A program made the position numbers and the translations under genes. A model generated the notes under the pieces. The model worked only from the letters and a program-made list of their open reading frames with translations, was not told the origin of the DNA and did no database searches. Positions 26,101-38,186 of a stretch of 64,000 nucleotides of DNA are shown here, piece by piece (position 1 is the first letter of the stretch; every line of letters begins with the position of its first letter). The stretch comes from Leptobrachium leishanense (taxonomy: Eukaryota; Chordata; Amphibia; Anura; Megophryidae), in assembly GCA_009667805.1 (NCBI GenBank), contig CM019063.1, positions 57,582,881 to 57,646,880 on the forward strand, written 5' to 3'.

Positions 26101-26702
26101 TTAATGTTTTTTTTTTTATTATATATTTTTCTAAATGAAAAGGTTTTATTTTCTTCAAACATGTCAAACATAGAACGAAAGGCAACATGTATTTAAGGAA
26201 ACAGAAAGCTTAGCTATGTCCTACATGAAATAGATCAGCATGTAAAGTTGACATAAACATCAATAGTATACAGTTCGAGCATTGCAGTTATAATAAGGAG
26301 GACAGCTTTCCCGAACGATAGAATAGCATATTCCACGAGAAAGATCTGATAACGTGTCCTCCGTCCGACAGAAGTGCAATCGAAGTCTGGAGAGTAATAG
26401 ATTAGGTGGCAAGATCGCTGCTCCGGGTCTCTAGATTAATTATGTAGAGGGAATGAGTACAATGTGAACTCTTTAGCAGTACATAAGGAACAGATGTCGT
26501 AGTGTCACAAAAATCAATGTTGACAAGACGAATCAGAGCAAACATCAGAAACATACGGGAAACATACGAGAAAACAGGACAAAAGACAACCAGAAGGGAG
26601 GGGAGAAGGAGTTGGGGGAATATAAAGGGCAGGAAAAAGGAGCACAGATCGAAGAGATAAAGGGAATGTTATAGGTATAAGTAAACTAGTAAAAGAAAGG
26701 AA
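26101..26702. mobile_element. Insertion in the left arm, possibly an L1-like 3' fragment
   Basis: The arm sequence stops in a T-rich stretch at about 26100; the mirror arm at 28500-28600 lacks this segment. The T-run followed by TTTTCTAAATGAAAAGGTTTT recalls the 3' end of the LINE at 37548. Contains no coding frame. Identity uncertain. Confidence 0.4.
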
Positions 26703-27230
26703 TTAACCCTTTCGCTGCTGATGCTTTTCACACCTCTGTGCTGAGGTCATTTTTACCGGTTTTGCTCATCATGTTTAAACGTGTTTTGAAGGCTTATATT
26801 AGTATATTACCCAGACATATTATATATCGTTCTTTCCGTCAGACTCGGCAGATTCATAATATGTCATTATTATATGTATACGTTATGTCATGTCTGTATA
26901 ACAAAAAATGCAATAAAATATGTATTTTCAATAATTTACTACGTGTAAAGTGTTTTTTTTCACGTTTTAACATGCGAGCAATTGCGGTTATATTTTGTAT
27001 GGGGTGCGCTTGTTAAAAAAATTAGAGATGGGGTCTCGTTCCATTTTTTTTTGGGGAAAATTACACGATTTTTAACAAACGCACCGCATACAAAAATCGT
27101 TAGTGCAGCATCATTGTTCACATTATAATTGAAATGGGAACAATATTGCTGCATTAACGAACCAAAAATTTTTTTATTTTTTTTTATAATTTTTTTTAAA
27201 TATATATTTTTTTTTAATTTTTTTTTTTTT
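26703..27230. mobile_element. PiggyBac-like end (TTAACCCTTTCGCTGCTGA)
   Basis: TTAA at 26703-26706 followed by CCCTTTCGCTGCTGATGC, then TGTGCTGAGGTCATTTTTACC and CATCATGTTTAAACG, matching the inverted right ends at 15900-15965 and 39545-39629. The mate terminus of this copy is not evident, so it is probably a broken copy. Confidence 0.7.
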
Positions 27231-27659
27231 TAAAAACTCTTTTCACATTCGTGTTTGGTATCGTTGGAACGGCCATGCTCTGGCCGATCCAACCATACCA
27301 AACTTTAACCCCTAGCTGCCACGGATCGGGAGATAGGGAGTTCATTGGAACTCCCTATCTCCACCGTTGGTGGCAGTTAGGGGTTAACTCTAGGACTGGC
27401 GTTATCGTGCTATGCACGATGACGCCAGTCCTCAGGGGGAGTTCCCGGAGGCTTGGCCGACATCCAAGATGTCGGCCAGCTCCGGGAAAGGATCACGAAC
27501 CGGCGCTTTTCAGCACCGATTCGCGATCCAGCTCCCCAGGGGTTAATGCCAGGCACCATTTGGAAGGGCAGGCTGTGCTTGTGCCACAGTAGCAGTGTAC
27601 TACCAACTGTGGTAGAGGCGGTGGCAATGCTCCGGCTCCTATTTTAATATTTTTTTATT

Positions 27660-28500
27660 TAATCTTTTATTTTTAATTTTTTTAATTAACTTTTAACATA
27701 GTCATGTTTGGTATGGTTTGAAAGGCCATGCTCTGGCCGATCCAACAATACCAAACATTAACCCCTAGGTGCCACGGATCGGGAGATAGGGGGTTCCAGT
27801 GAACCCCCTATCTCCACCAATGGTGGCAACTATTGGGTTAACTCCAGAATTTACTCTATCCGACGTCCCAATGTGAAACATCGGGACTTTGGATAGATTT
27901 CGACTATTTTTTTTTCCACTTTTGGATAGTCGAAATCTATCCAAAGTCCCGATGTTTCACATCGGAACTTTGGATAGAGTAAGTCCGTGCAGCCATTAAA
28001 CATATATACATTATGATTGTCTAACGATCAGCTGGATAGCACTGTTGCTGTCCAGCGCACTGATCCTGATCGTTAAACATATAGGCAGTCAGAATTTCTA
28101 ACGGCAGATTTAATCTATCCGATAAGTCTTTCGTTCATTAAACATATAGGCAGTCAGATTTAGAAAATCGGAATGTATATATGTTTAACGGCCGCATGGA
28201 CTTACTCTTTCCAAAGTTCCGATGTGAAACATCGGGACTTTGGATAGATTTCGACTAGCCGAAAGTGAAAAAAATAAAATAGTCGAAATCTATCCAAAGT
28301 CCGATGTTTCACATTGGGACGTCGGATAGAGTAAATTCTGGAGTTAACCCCTTAGTTGCCACCAATGGTGGAGAACCCCCCCAATAACTCCCTATCTCCT
28401 GATCCGTGGCATCTAGGGGTTAATGTTTGGTATTGTTGGATCGGCCAGAGCATGGCCTTTCCAACCATACCAAACATGACCATGTTAAAAGTTAAGTAAA
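27660..28500. repeat. Palindrome at the centre of the complex
   Basis: Arms of about 330 bp meeting near 28085. Each arm holds its own smaller hairpin: GATGTGAAACATCGGGACTT-type sequence around AGTCGAAATCTATCCAAAG (27870-27985 and 28205-28330). Paired ends include TAAGTCCGTGCAGCC (27980) with GGCCGCATGGACTTA (28190). Confidence 0.88.
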
Positions 28501-28969
28501 AAAATTAAAAATAAAAAATTAAATTAAAAAATATTAAACAAATAAATTAAAAAACAAAAAATTTGTTGTGAAAAAAAATAGTCGAAATCTATCCACCTCG
28601 GATAAAGTGCTGGAGTTAACCCCCTAGTTGCCACCAATGGTGGAGATAGGGGGTTCATTGGAACCCCCTATCTCCCGATCCGTGGCAGCTAGGGGTTAAT
28701 GTTATAATTTGAGAAAAAATATTAGAAAATAAATAAATTTTAAAAAAAGTTGTTTTTTTTGTTTGTTTTGTTCTGCTAATGCAGCAATATTGTTCCCATT
28801 CAATTATAATGTGAACAATGATGCTGCACTAAAGATTTTTGTATGGGTTGCGTTTGTTAAAAATCGGGTAATTTTTCCCCCAAAAAAATGTATGTAACAA
28901 GTCCCCCATCTCTAATTTTTTTAACAAGCGCAACTCATACAAAATATAACCGTAAACGCTCGCATGTTA

Positions 28970-29417
28970 AGGCTGGGGTCAGACGAGAGTAGTGTTCACG
29001 TCCGTGATTGCGCCTAAAAGTACGTCCGTGATAGCATGAAAGTAAGTCCATTGGAGCCTGACACATGAAGTACGTCCGCACTGAACTGCGGACGCACAAC
29101 GGCCGCGGCAAACGGACGCAGGTTAGGCAAGAACGTAATACTGCTAGAACGGATGTGCGGAGTGCGCCACGTCCACAACGTCTGCATAGCTTTGTGTGTG
29201 AGTGATGGAGCGAGGTCAGACGGACTGCATTTATACGTCCAGCATTTTTGACGGACAGAATGTTTTTTCATTGTAATTTATTTTCCCTCCTACATCCGTC
29301 AAAAATAACTTCAGTGAAAAAACGGACTGTGTGACCACTACTGCGTCATCCGTACTGACGATGTCCGTACTGCACGCACGTACAGTCCGTAGAAATCACG
29401 CTCGTCTGACCCCAGCC
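28970..29417. mobile_element. MITE, TIR AAGGCTGGGGTCAGACG, TTA target
   Basis: Left terminus after TTA at 28967-28969, right terminus CGTCTGACCCCAGCC followed by TTA at 29418-29420. The mirror arm is uninterrupted at this point, which proves insertion. Interior is ACGTCCG/CGGACGT-rich. A 3-bp TTA duplication suggests PIF/Harbinger; not proven. Confidence 0.75.
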
Positions 29418-29533
29418 TTAAATGTGAAAAAAACACTTTACAACTTGTAAATTATTGAAAATTTAATTTTTTCATTGCATTTTAAGTTATAATATACAGA
29501 CAACATACATATACATATAACACAGACGTATAC

Positions 29534-31548
29534 ATTAATTATACCATGCAGAGAGGCGCTTTTCCCCTGCAGCGTGCGTATTCATATGCTGCATTAATTA
29601 TACTGCGCAGAGAGGTGCTTGTTCCCCGCAGTGTGCGTATTCATATGCTGCATTAATTATACCGCGCAGAGAGGTGCTTGTTCCCCGCTGTGTGCGTATT
29701 CATATGCTGCATTAATTATACTGCGCAGAGAGGTGCTTGGTCCCCCCAGTGTGCGTATTCATATGCTTCATTAATTATACCGCGCAGAGAGGCACTTGTT
29801 CCCCGCAGTGTGCGTATTCATAGGCTTCATTAATTATACCGCGCAGAGAGGCGCTTGTTCCCCGCAGTGTGCGTATTCATGTGCTGCATTAATTATACCG
29901 CGCAGGGAGGCGCTTGTTCCCCGCAGTGTGCGTATTCATATGCTGCATTAATTATACCGCGCAGAGAGGCGCTTGTTCCCCGCAGTGTGCGTATTCATGT
30001 GCTGCATTAATTATACCGCGCAGAGAGGCGCTTGTTCCCCGCAGTGTGCGTATTCATGTGCTGCATTAATTATACCGCGCAGAGAGGCGCTTGTTCCCCG
30101 CAGTGTGCGTATTCATATGCTTCATTAATTATACCGCGCAGAGAGGCGCTTGTTCCCCGCAGTGTGCGTATTCATATGCTTCATTAATTATACCGCGCAG
30201 AGAGGCGCTTGTTCCCCGCAGTGTGTGTATTCATGTGCTGCATTAATTATACCACGCAGAGAGGCGCTTGTTCCCCGCAGTGTGCGTATTCATATGCTGC
30301 ATTAATTATACCACGCAGAGAGGCGTTTGTTCCCCGCAGTGTGCGTATTCATGTGCGGCATTAATTATACCGTGCAGAGAGGTGCTTGTTCCCCGCAGTG
30401 TGCGTATTCATATGCTGCATTAATTATACCGCAGAGGTGCTTGTTCCCCGCAGTGTGTGTATTCATATGCTGCATTAATTATACCGCAGAGGTGCTTGTT
30501 CCCCGCAGTGTGCGTATTCCTATGCTGCATTAATTATACCGAGCAGAGAGGTGCTTGTTCCCCGCAGTGTGCGTATTCATATGCTGCATTAATTATACCG
30601 CAGAGGTGCTTGTTCCCTGCAGTGTGTGTATTCATATGCTGCATTAATTATACCGCAGAGGTGCTTGTTCCCCGCAGTGTGCGTATTCCTATGCTGCATT
30701 AATTATACCGAGCAGAGAGGTGCTTGTTCCCCGCAGTGTGCGGATTCATATGCTGCATTAATTATACCGCGCAGAGAGGCACTTGTTTCCTGCAGTGTGC
30801 GTATTCATTTGCTGCATTAATTATACCGCGCAGAGAGGCACTTGTTTCCTGCAGTGTGCGTATTCATATGCTGCATTAATTATACCGCAGAGAGGTGCTT
30901 GTTCCCCACAGTGTGCGTATTCATATGCTGCATTAATTATACCGCGCAGAGAGGCACTTGTTTCCTGCAGTGTGCGTATTCATTTGCTGCATTAATTATA
31001 CCGCGCAGAGAGGCACTTGTTTCCTGCAGTGTGCGTATTCATATGCTGCATTAATTATACCGTGCAGAGAGGCGCTTCCCAGCAGTGTGCGTATTCATAT
31101 GCTGCATTAATTATACCGCGCAGAGAGGCACTTGTTTCCTGCAGTGTGCGTATTCATTTGCTGCATTAATTATACCGTGCAGAGAGGCACTTGTTTCCTG
31201 CAGTGTGCGTATTCAAATGCTGCATTAATTATACCGTGCAGAGAGGCGCTTCCCAGCAGTGTGTGGATTCATATGCTGCATTAATTATACTGCAGAGAGG
31301 TGCTTCCCAGCAGTGTGTGGATTCATATGCTGCATTAATTATACTGCAGAGAGGCGCTTCCCCGCAGTGTGTGGATTCATATGCTGCATTAATTATACCG
31401 CGCAGAGAGGCGCTTCCCAGCAGTGTGTGGATTCATATGCTGCATTAATTATACCGCGCAGAGAGGTGCTTCCCAGCAGTGTGTGGATTCATATGCTGCA
31501 TTAATTATACTGCAGAGAGGTGCTTCCCAGCAGTGTGTGGATTCATAT
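29534..31548. repeat. 59-bp satellite array, right-hand orientation
   Basis: About 35 copies of GCAGAGAGGCGCTTGTTCCC + CGCAGTGTGCGTATTCATAT + GCTGCATTAATTATACCGC (59 bp). Toward the right the unit changes to a shorter 54-57-bp form with GCTTCCCAGCAGTGTGTGG. No spacers differ between units, so this is a satellite and not a CRISPR array. Confidence 0.97.
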
Positions 31549-32229
31549 TATTATTATTATTATTATTATTCTTTATTTATAAAGCGCCAGCATATTCCGC
31601 AGCGCTGTACAATAAGCACAGTATAGACAGGGTTACAATACATTGAACAACATTTGACAAACAGTACAGGAGGAGATGAGGGCCCTATTCCCGTAGGAAC
31701 TCACAATCTGGGAGGGTTGGGGTTGGAAACAGGAGGAGAGGACTGTAAGGTGAGAGTGATTGATGGTTGCGTCAGTGAGTTGGGTGGTAGGCTTCCCTAA
31801 ATAGGAATGTTTTCAGGGAGCGTTTGAAGGAAGAGAAGTTAGGGGAAAGTCTGACAGTACGAGGGAGAGCGTTCCAGAGAGTGGGGGCTGCGCGTGAGAA
31901 ATCCTGCAGTCTATCATGGGAAGAGGTGATGCGGGGAGAAGCTAGGCGCAGGTCACTGTTTGACCTTAGGGAGCGGGCTGGGGTGTATTTGGTGATTAGT
32001 GAGGACAGGTAGTGGGGAGCTGAGTTAGTGAGGGTTTTGTAGGTAAGGATAAGGATTTTGAACTTAATTCTGCAGTGGATGGGGAGCCAGTGAAGGGACT
32101 CGCAGAGGGGAGCGGCAGAGACAGAGCGGCGGGTGAGGTGAATTAGCCTGGCGGAGGCGTTCAGGATGGATTGTAGGGGGGAGAGGTGGGACAGAGGGAG
32201 GCCAGATAAGCTGGCCAGATAAGGGAGGC
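31549..32229 (-). mobile_element. 5'-truncated L2/Rex1-type LINE in the satellite
   Basis: Inserted in a satellite unit with CATAT duplicated (31544-31548, 32230-32234). The 3' end is at the left: an AAT-type microsatellite tail (TATTATTATT on the plus strand) after the conserved AGCGCCAGCATATTCCGCAG end. On the minus strand about 31772-32229 encodes the uninterrupted C-terminal part of ORF2: SARLIHLTRR, LHWLPIHCRIKFKILILTYK, PTLWNALP, SFKRSLKTFLF. The open frame suggests a fairly young insertion. The 3' UTR contains a single copy of the unit that is amplified at 6130-6430. Confidence 0.92.
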
Positions 32230-32950
32230 CATATGCTGCATTAATTATACTGCAGAGAGGCGCTTCCCAGCAGTGTGTGGATTCATATGCTGCATTAATT
32301 ATACTGCAGAGAGGAGCTTCCCAGCAGTGTGTGGATTCATATGCTGCATTAATTATACTGCAGAGAGGTGCTTCCCGGCAGTGTGTGGATTCATATGCTG
32401 CATTAATTATACTGCAGAGAGGCACTTCCCAGCAGTGTGTGGATTCATATGCTGCATTAATTATACCGCGCAGAGAGGCGCTTCCCAGCAGTGTGTGGAT
32501 TCATATGCTGCATTAATTATACTGCAGAGAGGTGCTTCCCAGCAGTGTGTGGATTCATATGCTGCATTAATTATACTGCAGAGAGGCGCTTCCCAGCAGT
32601 GTGTGGATTCATATGATGCATTAATTATACTGCAGGGAGGCGCTTCCCAGCAGTGTGTGGATTCATATGCTGCATTAATTATACTGCAGAGAGGTGCTTC
32701 CCAGCAGTGTGTGGATTCATATGCTGCATTAATTATACTGCAGAGAGGCGCTTCCCAGCAGTGTGTGGATTCATATGCTGCATTAATTATACCGCGCAGA
32801 GAGGCGCTTCCCAGCAGTGTGTGGATTCATATGCTGCATTAATTATACTGCAGAGAGGCGCTTCCCAGCAGTGTGTGGATTCATATGCTGCATTAATTAT
32901 ACCGCGCAGAGAGGCGCTTTCCTGCAGTGTGTGGATTCAAATGCTGCATT
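32230..32950. repeat. Satellite array continued, 54-bp variant
   Basis: About 13 copies of GCAGAGAGGCGCTTCCCAGC + AGTGTGTGGATTCATATGCT + GCATTAATTATACT. Ends abruptly in AATGCTGCATTTTTTTTTG. Confidence 0.95.
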
Positions 32951-33556
32951 TTTTTTTGTTCTAAATCATTTTATTTGTTTGATTTTTTTTCGTTTATGAT
33001 AATTTTGTTCAGCTTTTTTTCCGTTTTAAAACCTTTTGTTCTGTTATTTTCTTTAAAGTCAGACCACTTGGGTCAGTATTTTATTTTTGTGTTTTTTAAA
33101 TCGTTTTGTTCATTTTTGTTCCTTTCATACCATTTTAATATGATTAAATAAAGTTGTGCAATGCATATTCATAAGAAAAAAAGGATCTTTATTTAATAAA
33201 AAGATAGAATTGGCAGAATTACCGTATCGACAGAAATATCAAATCATTGGAAACGATATGGAATTACGGAATCAGCAATGGAACCAAAAAATACGAAATG
33301 ACCGAAATGGAACCGAAATCACGAATGGAACGAAAATGACTTGCAATATTACACATTTCACGTCCATACGAAAACACGAAAAACTTTTCGTTACGGATCG
33401 AAAATCTTTTCGTATCTGATATTTTCGGATCCGATCCGATTCGGAAATTCGGCCAAATCTGAAGCCACGAATCGGACAGTTTCGTGAAAAATACGAATCG
33501 GTCTGAATAGAAACGCACATCCTTAGTTCAATTCGGTGACCAATTCGGTGCTCTTT
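32951..33556. other. T-rich stretch and CGAAT-rich old MITE remnant
   Basis: 32951-33160 is T-rich with no feature. 33210-33525 is rich in CGAAAT/ATTCGG words and ends TAGAAACGCACATCCTTA, like the inner ends of hAT/MITE families. 33526-33556 (TCGGTGCTCTTTGAATAAC) is the terminus of the AGGGTTATTCAAAGAG MITE family, cut by the next element. Confidence 0.5.
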
Positions 33557-33689
33557 GAATAACTCAATGGTGGAACTACCGCCATAGCGACCCACGTGGG
33601 CGCTATGGGGCCCGGTGAAGAGGGGCGTGCCCGGACTGACCCGTCGGGCCCTGCCCAAGGGCCCGAGGGTTGAGGGGGCCCGGATGCCA

Positions 33690-33915
33690 TGCAGTGGGGT
33701 GCCCGGTCCTGAATAGCGTGAGAGTCCGTGTTGAAGGGGAGGCGGCTGCGTGCGTGCGTGCGCAGGTCACGCGGTCCGGCCAGTCAGGTGGTACTGAGTC
33801 TCTGTACCACCTGACTGGCCAGGCGGCGTGACCTGCACACACACACACATGCACACAGCTGCCTCCCCTGCAACACGGACTCTCACGCCTATTCAGGACT
33901 GGGCACCTCCCTGCA
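33690..33915. repeat. Shared hairpin, third copy
   Basis: GTGCCCGGTCCTGAATAGCG ... GTCACGCGGTCCGGCCAGTC with the inverse on the right; centre near GTGGTACTGAGTCTCTGTACCAC. Closely matches 5690-5945. Confidence 0.9.
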
Positions 33916-33919
33916 TGGC

Positions 33920-34640
33920 TGTGAGCTACTGGGGCAGTATATACCCATGTGTGAGCTACTGGGGCAGTATATATCCATGTGTGAGCTACTGGGGCAGTAT
34001 ATACCCATGTGTGAGCTACTGGGGGCAGTATATACCCATGTGTGAGCTACTGGGTGCAGTATATAACCATGTGTGAGCTACTGGGTGCAGTATATAACCA
34101 TGTGTGAGCTACTGGGGGCAGTATATACCCATGTGTGAGCTACTGGGGGCAGTATATACCCATGTCTGAGCTACTGGGGGCAGTATATATCCATGTCTGA
34201 GCTACTGGGGGCAGTATATACCCATGTGTGAGCTGCTGGGGGCAATATATACCCATGTGTGAGCTGCTGGGGGCAATATATACCCATGTGTGAGCTGCTG
34301 GGTGCAGTATATAACCATGTGTGAGCTACTGGGTGCAGTATATAACCATGTGTGAGCTACTGGGGGCAGTATATACCCATGTGTGAGCTACTGGGGGCAG
34401 TATATACCCATGTCTGAGCTACTGGGGCAGTATATATCCATGTCTGAGCTACTGGGGACAGTATATACCCATGTGTGAGCTGCTGGGGGCAATATATACC
34501 CATGTGTGAGCTGCTGGGGGCAATATATACCCATGTGTGAGCTGCTGGGGGCAATATATACCCATGTGTGAGCTGCTGGGGGCAGTATATACCCATGTGT
34601 GAGCTACTGGGGGCAGCATATGCCCATGTGTGAGCTCTGT
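33920..34640. repeat. 31-bp minisatellite, core GTGTGAGCTACTGGGGGCAG
   Basis: About 23 units; the remaining part of the unit is TATATACCCAT. Its reverse complement, ATGGGTATATACTGCCCCCA, is the same core as the arrays at 5040 and 14205. Confidence 0.95.
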
Positions 34641-34859
34641 GATACGCTCACACATGTCACATGTTTTTTTTTGGGGGGGGCGCAAGTAGCTGGTCTAGCC
34701 TAGGGCGCAATATAGTCTAGCACCGGCCCTGATGGCATCCGCCCCCCTCCCTGCATGGAATCAAAGCCACGGGGCTCCGCGGCCTGGAGGGACCCCCTGC
34801 TGTCTCGGGCCCCTCACACCCATCAAAGAAAGGACACAGCTGGTAAATAATAAAGAATT

Positions 34860-35700
34860 CTGATACACTCACACACACTGCGCATTGCTGGGGTTTATTG
34901 CTGTGGATTCTGATATGCTCACACACACTGCACATTGCTGGGGTTTATTGCTGTGGATTCTGATACGCTCACACACAATGCGCACTGCTGGGGTTTTATT
35001 GCTGTGGATTCTTATATGCTCATACACACTGCACATTACTGGGGGTTTTATTGCTGTAGATTCTGATACGCTGACACACACTGCACATTTCTGGGAGTTT
35101 TATTGCTGTGGATTCTAATACGCTGATACACACTGCACATTGCTGGGAGTTTTATTGCTGTGGATTCTGATACACTCATACACACTGCGCATTGCTGGGG
35201 GTTTATTGCTGTAGATTCTGATACGCTGACACACACACTGCACATTGCTGGGAGTTTTATTGCTGTGGATTCTGATACGCTGACACACACTGCACATAGC
35301 TGGGAGTTTTATTGCTGTGGATTCTGATATACACACTGCACATTGCTGGGGGTTTATTGCTGTGGATTCTGATACGCTGACACACACTGCACATTGCTGG
35401 GAGTTTTATTGTTGTGGATTCTGTGCCCATACACCCCAACCATGACTGAGTTATATTGCTGTGGATTCTGTGTCCATACACCCCAGCCATTACTGTGAGT
35501 AATATTGCTGTGGCTCCTGTGTATACTCTTATGCCTATTACTGTGAACATTTAAGGCTGTGGATTCTGTGTATGCTTATACCCACACACTGCCCATTTCC
35601 ATGAGAGTTTATTGCTGTGCAGCTCTGTGATACGCTCATACACACTGCACATTACTATGAGTTTTATTGCTGTGCAGCTCTGTGATTTGCTCTGTGATAC
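34860..35700. repeat. 52-bp minisatellite, core TTTATTGCTGTGGATTCTGA
   Basis: About 14 units, the rest of the unit being TACGCTGACACACACTGCACATTGCTGGGAG. Diverges at the right end. Reverse complement of the array at 23460-23760. Confidence 0.93.
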
Positions 35701-35843
35701 TGTGTTGTTCAATGGCATTAGTTCATTTCTTTTTTGAGTGTGGGGGGGGTAGACTGCGGGGGAGGTGTTAGGTTGCAGGCGGGGGGGCATACAACATTTT
35801 GCTATGGGGCCCTGTGATTTCTAGTTACGCCCCTGGAATAACC

Positions 35844-36730
35844 CCTATAGGCTCCCTAGACAAAACACAATTTAGAATAATCACGTCAGATTGCAACTTA
35901 AAATAAACACCTAGAGCAGCAAAAATAAGTGATAAAGTGTCCAATTCAACAATCATACACTTCACAACGAAGCATTTGTCCCCCCTGTTACTAATAGACC
36001 TATTGTATGTGCATACTTGCATGTCCACACCCCATGGACCGGACGTGATGCCCACAGGTTAGGGTCTTGGGGTGACAACGAGAGGCTCCACCACACGCCA
36101 TTTTTCATTAGTGACTGGGGGCAACAAATGAAAAAAATGAATCGATGGACTAATTCATCTGTTACACCATTCATTCTTCACTGATTTCGTCCATGTGGCG
36201 TATTGTTGATACATGGTTCGTACGAATCTAGAAAAAAATCCAGACGGACCACGAATTGTCTAAATACGAATGCACCAGTCTAGGGTTTATATTTATTATC
36301 GAATAAATAAAAATAATAGCTGGAGGGTGAGGTTTGCGATAGTCATGTTGCTTTGAAGAACTGCTAAGCTGTGGACCTCAGCTCGGGCTTACTGTAAACA
36401 ACATCTTGAGACTGTTTGGATGGCGTCATTAGCAAGTGAGTTTCTGTATACTCTATTTAACAACAAGCTACAATTCAGCGTTTTGTAGTGGTTTTAATTA
36501 TATTACACCGTGACTCAGACCGGAGATACCGTGTCATGCCGACCCCTGGGACAAAAAACTGGATTATTTCGGCTGCATAGAAGAGAGATCTAGATTGTGC
36601 AGGTGTATGTCAACTTGTTTCACATTGGGTGCTTGACCTTGTTCTTCAACTCTGTACCACTTATAAAGGAAGGAGAAGAAACCACCTATTTTTATAAGAA
36701 ATCTTCTGCAAGTAACTACATCTTTAAGGC
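35844..36730. other. No gene recognised
   Basis: No coding or RNA signature. Motifs such as GAATGCACCAGTCTAGGG at 36270 could be a MITE end without a visible partner. Confidence 0.3.
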
Positions 36731-37110
36731 TGGGGCAACACACACACACTCACTAACTGCGCCCATTGTGACCCCACTCCCAGCGTCCTAAGGGGTTAAA
36801 GGCAGCCACCGCTTGGAAGGGCAGGCAGTGCCTTTTTTCTGTTTTCCTTACCAATGGGGAGGTAAAGAGGTCCAAAGGACCTCCCCCTCCCCTTTAGGCA
36901 CCTTCCCTGCTCTGGCGTCCATAGCAGCCAAGTCTCTGCATGGCTGGACGTGCTGAGCGCGTTCAATGCAGCGAAGGGGTTAATATCATCATTTATATAG
37001 CGCCAACAGTTTTCACAGCTGTTTAAAATAACCAAAGGGAACAAAACACAATTAATGCAAACATAGGAAGAAAGACAAGAGCCCTGGTGGCCTTAGCGCG
37101 GGCCACCCAT
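36731..37110. mobile_element. PiggyBac-like end plus a LINE 3' tail
   Basis: ATGCAGCGAAGGGGTTAA ends at 36981, the right end of a TTAACCCCTTCGCTGC-type element whose interior (CAGCCACCGCTTGGAAGGG) resembles 27550. Directly after it, ATCATCATTTATATAGCGCC to about 37110 is the reverse-strand 3' end of an L2/CR1-type LINE. Confidence 0.55.
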
Positions 37111-37547
37111 ATTACAATCCACCTATGGTGGAGATAGGGGGGAACAATGATCCCCGTATCTCATGATCCGTGGAGCTAGTGGTTAATGTTTAGTATCATT
37201 TGAAAGGGCAGAGCATGGCCTTTCCAATGATACCAAACTTGACCATGTTCTATGTAAAGAAAAAAACTAAAATATATATAAATTTAAATAAATAATACCA
37301 TTTTTTGGAGGGGTTTTACCTAAAATCACATAATTTCGAAGAAAAATAAAAGTAATGGGTTACCAGTTCTAATTTTTTTAACAAGTGCACCCCATAGAAA
37401 ATATAACCACAAAGGCTCGGATGACAAAATGCGGGGAAAAAAAACACTTTACACGCTGTAGATGATTGAAAATTCTAATTTTATTGCATTTTTTTGTTAT
37501 AATAGTCAGGCAAGGCATGACGTATACATATAATAATGATATATTAT

Positions 37548-37745
37548 TTTTTTTTTTTTGTATTCAAAATTTTTATTTTGAAAAAAAAAAAAAAAAGTCA
37601 GCGGTACAATCAGACAGTTAAAATAAATGAAAGCAATAACGCGGGATAAGCATACAATTAGTCAGCAAGTAAGAAAACAAAAATCAAATAACAAAGAGGG
37701 GGGGGACATTCCAAAAAGTGCTCCAGAGAGGGGAAAGAGAGGAGG

Positions 37746-37778
<33 letters not shown>

Positions 37779-38149
37779 GGCAAGGCCAAATGTGACTGTC
37801 CTGGCTCACTGCTAAAATAGGAGGCCATGGAGACGTGCAGGTCACAAGGCCGGGGTACTCGGGGGCCAAGTATGGTGGGCAGAGCCATGGTGGCCACCAC
37901 AATGGCACGCCCCGAGGTGGCCCCAAACGCCTTAAAAAAAAAAAAAAAAAAAAGGGGGGGGAGAGAGGGGGGGAAAGGGAATCTGCAGCACGAGGTGTGT
38001 GTGTAAAAATAAGGGGAAGGGGAGGAAAAATGAGGGGGGGGGAGAGTTAAATTAATCTGCTCATACAGAATGTCCTCTTGTCGCTTAAGCGCGGCAAAGA
38101 AAAATAGGTGTCCACAGAACCGACATAGGGCAGAGCGACCACTAGAAAG

Positions 38150-38186
<37 letters not shown>

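Larger units (their letters stand above)
25520..29540. repeat. Large inverted-repeat complex of the piggyBac-like MITE family
   Basis: 25520-26100 pairs with 28600-29540 and 27660-27990 pairs with 28170-28500. Recurrent block: TAACATGCGAGCGTTTACGG, TGCGCTTGTTAAAAAAATTA, a poly-A/T zone, CATGGTCATGTTTAGTATGG, GGCCATGCTCTGGCCGATCC, AACCCCTAGGTGCCACG, a hairpin around GGGAGATAGGGGG, GGTGGCAACTAGGGGGTTAA. Copies are at 25620, 26950, 27640 (direct) and 28250, 28600 (inverted), with more at 15380-15700 and 37110-37400. No coding content. Confidence 0.88.
33565..35835. mobile_element. hAT-type element with hairpin and two minisatellites
   Basis: Left terminus CAATGGTGGAACTACC, right terminus GTTACGCCCCTG, between near-perfect 8-bp TSDs GAATAACT (33557-33564) and GAATAACC (35836-35843). 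Inside, in order: the shared hairpin (33690-33915), a 31-bp minisatellite (33920-34640), a piece CTAGCACCGGCCCTG at about 34716-34730 that resembles another hAT terminus, and a 52-bp minisatellite (34860-35700). No transposase. Confidence 0.88.

Noticed and set aside
29534..32950. CRISPR-like regular array
   Set aside because: Units are contiguous 54-59-bp repeats with no unique spacers, in a eukaryotic context full of LINEs and DNA transposons; it is a satellite.
30327..32999. Cys-rich repeated frames (CVFICCINYT type) across the satellite
   Set aside because: Short frames in all phases of the satellite, each ending within a few units; no start context or conserved length.
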